Shown one piece after another: positions 5,608 to 5,965 of a stretch of DNA of 5,965 bases. The first letter of the stretch is position 1, and the number at the start of each line of letters is the position of its first letter. Where the stretch lies: the NCBI GenBank assembly GCA_040380145.1, contig JBEIJQ010000172.1, positions 1 through 5,965 of the forward strand, given 5' to 3'. The notes below the pieces were generated by a model. That model ran no database searches, was not told the DNA's origin, and worked only from the letters and a program-made list of their open reading frames with translations. The position numbers and the translations under genes were made by a program. The stretch comes from JBEIJQ01 sp040380145. Its GTDB lineage: Bacteria > Bacteroidota > Bacteroidia > Chitinophagales > Saprospiraceae.

Positions 5608-5965
5608 ATGATCACCAAACTCCTCATCGCCAACCGGGGCGAGATCGCGCGCCGGGTCATGCGCACCTGCCGGGAAATGGGCATCGCCACCGTCGCCGTC
5701 CACTCGGACGCCGATTGCCGGGCCCTTTTCGTGCGGGAGGCCGACGAAGCGATTTCCCTCGGCGGCAATACCCCCGCCGAATCCTACCTCGATCAGGAAA
5801 AAATCGTGGCAGCAGCCCTGCGCACGGGAGCGGAAGCCATCCACCCGGGCTTCGGGTTCCTGTCCGAAAACGCCGCTTTCGCCCGCCGCGTCCGCGAGGC
5901 CGGGCTGATCTTCGTGGGCCCCACCCCCGAAGCCATCGAGGCGATGGGCGACAAGGCCAATTCCA
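5608..5965 (+). CDS. Biotin carboxylase subunit of an acyl-CoA carboxylase (5' part, runs off the window)
   Basis: The first 119 codons are visible, starting at ATG 5608. The protein should carboxylate the biotin of a carrier domain using ATP and bicarbonate, in the cytoplasm. The visible part is the N-terminal biotin carboxylase domain. LLIANRGEIARRV at residues 5-17 is the family's opening Rossmann-like strand and helix. IHPGFGFLSENAAFA at about 79-93 is the signature block. MGDK at 113-116 places Lys116 at the position of the ATP-binding Lys116 of E. coli AccC. The N-terminal domain alone cannot separate an acetyl-CoA carboxylase subunit (AccC) from the alpha subunit of propionyl- or methylcrotonyl-CoA carboxylase, or from pyruvate carboxylase. 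The LGGNTPAESYL stretch recalls the acyl-CoA carboxylase alpha type. It follows the ATPase gene by 85 bases with a terminator between, so it probably has its own promoter. No Shine-Dalgarno is present. Confidence 0.93.
   Translation, partial: MITKLLIANRGEIARRVMRTCREMGIATVAVHSDADCRALFVREADEAISLGGNTPAESYLDQEKIVAAALRTGAEAIHPGFGFLSENAAFARRVREAGLIFVGPTPEAIEAMGDKANS

Noticed and set aside
1..5965. CRISPR array, tRNA, rRNA, insertion sequence, phage or defence genes
   Set aside because: No regularly spaced repeats, cloverleaf, rRNA-like segment, transposase motifs or phage and defence proteins were seen. Coding capacity is accounted for by three ordinary genes.

Overview
The window looks like ordinary chromosomal DNA from a GC-rich member of the Bacteroidota. 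Four things point that way. The secreted amylase has an N-terminal module architecture that I know mainly from that phylum. A perfect Bacteroidota-type -7 box (TAnnTTTG) lies just ahead of it. None of the three genes has a clear Shine-Dalgarno sequence. The GC-rich coding sequence is split by a strongly AT-rich intergenic region. The lineage is an inference; no rRNA or marker gene is present.

Layout: (1) 1-2403, minus strand: the first 801 codons of a large secreted GH13 alpha-amylase-type enzyme, whose 3' end lies beyond position 1. (2) 2404-2963: a divergent, AT-rich intergenic region of about 560 bp. It holds the amylase promoter and several inverted repeats, including an 18-bp A/T palindrome, a 12-bp inverted repeat pair and a GC-rich hairpin. 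It also holds a possible short upstream reading frame before the ATPase gene. (3) 2964-5522, plus strand: a complete P3B-type (MgtA family) magnesium-transporting P-type ATPase with every catalytic motif intact. (4) 5523-5607: a short intergenic stretch with a probable rho-independent terminator. (5) 5608-5965, plus strand: the first 119 codons of a biotin carboxylase subunit of an acyl-CoA carboxylase, running off the right edge.

The three genes do not form one pathway. The amylase would degrade starch or glycogen outside the cytoplasm, the ATPase would import Mg2+ across the inner membrane, and the biotin carboxylase would begin malonyl-CoA or methylmalonyl-CoA formation. The amylase and ATPase are divergently transcribed and could share control elements. 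A terminator appears to separate the ATPase from the carboxylase gene.

No CRISPR array, tRNA, rRNA, insertion sequence or defence system was seen. The part most worth a second look is the structured leader upstream of the Mg2+ ATPase (about 2750-2963), where regulatory RNA or leader-peptide control is possible but unproven.
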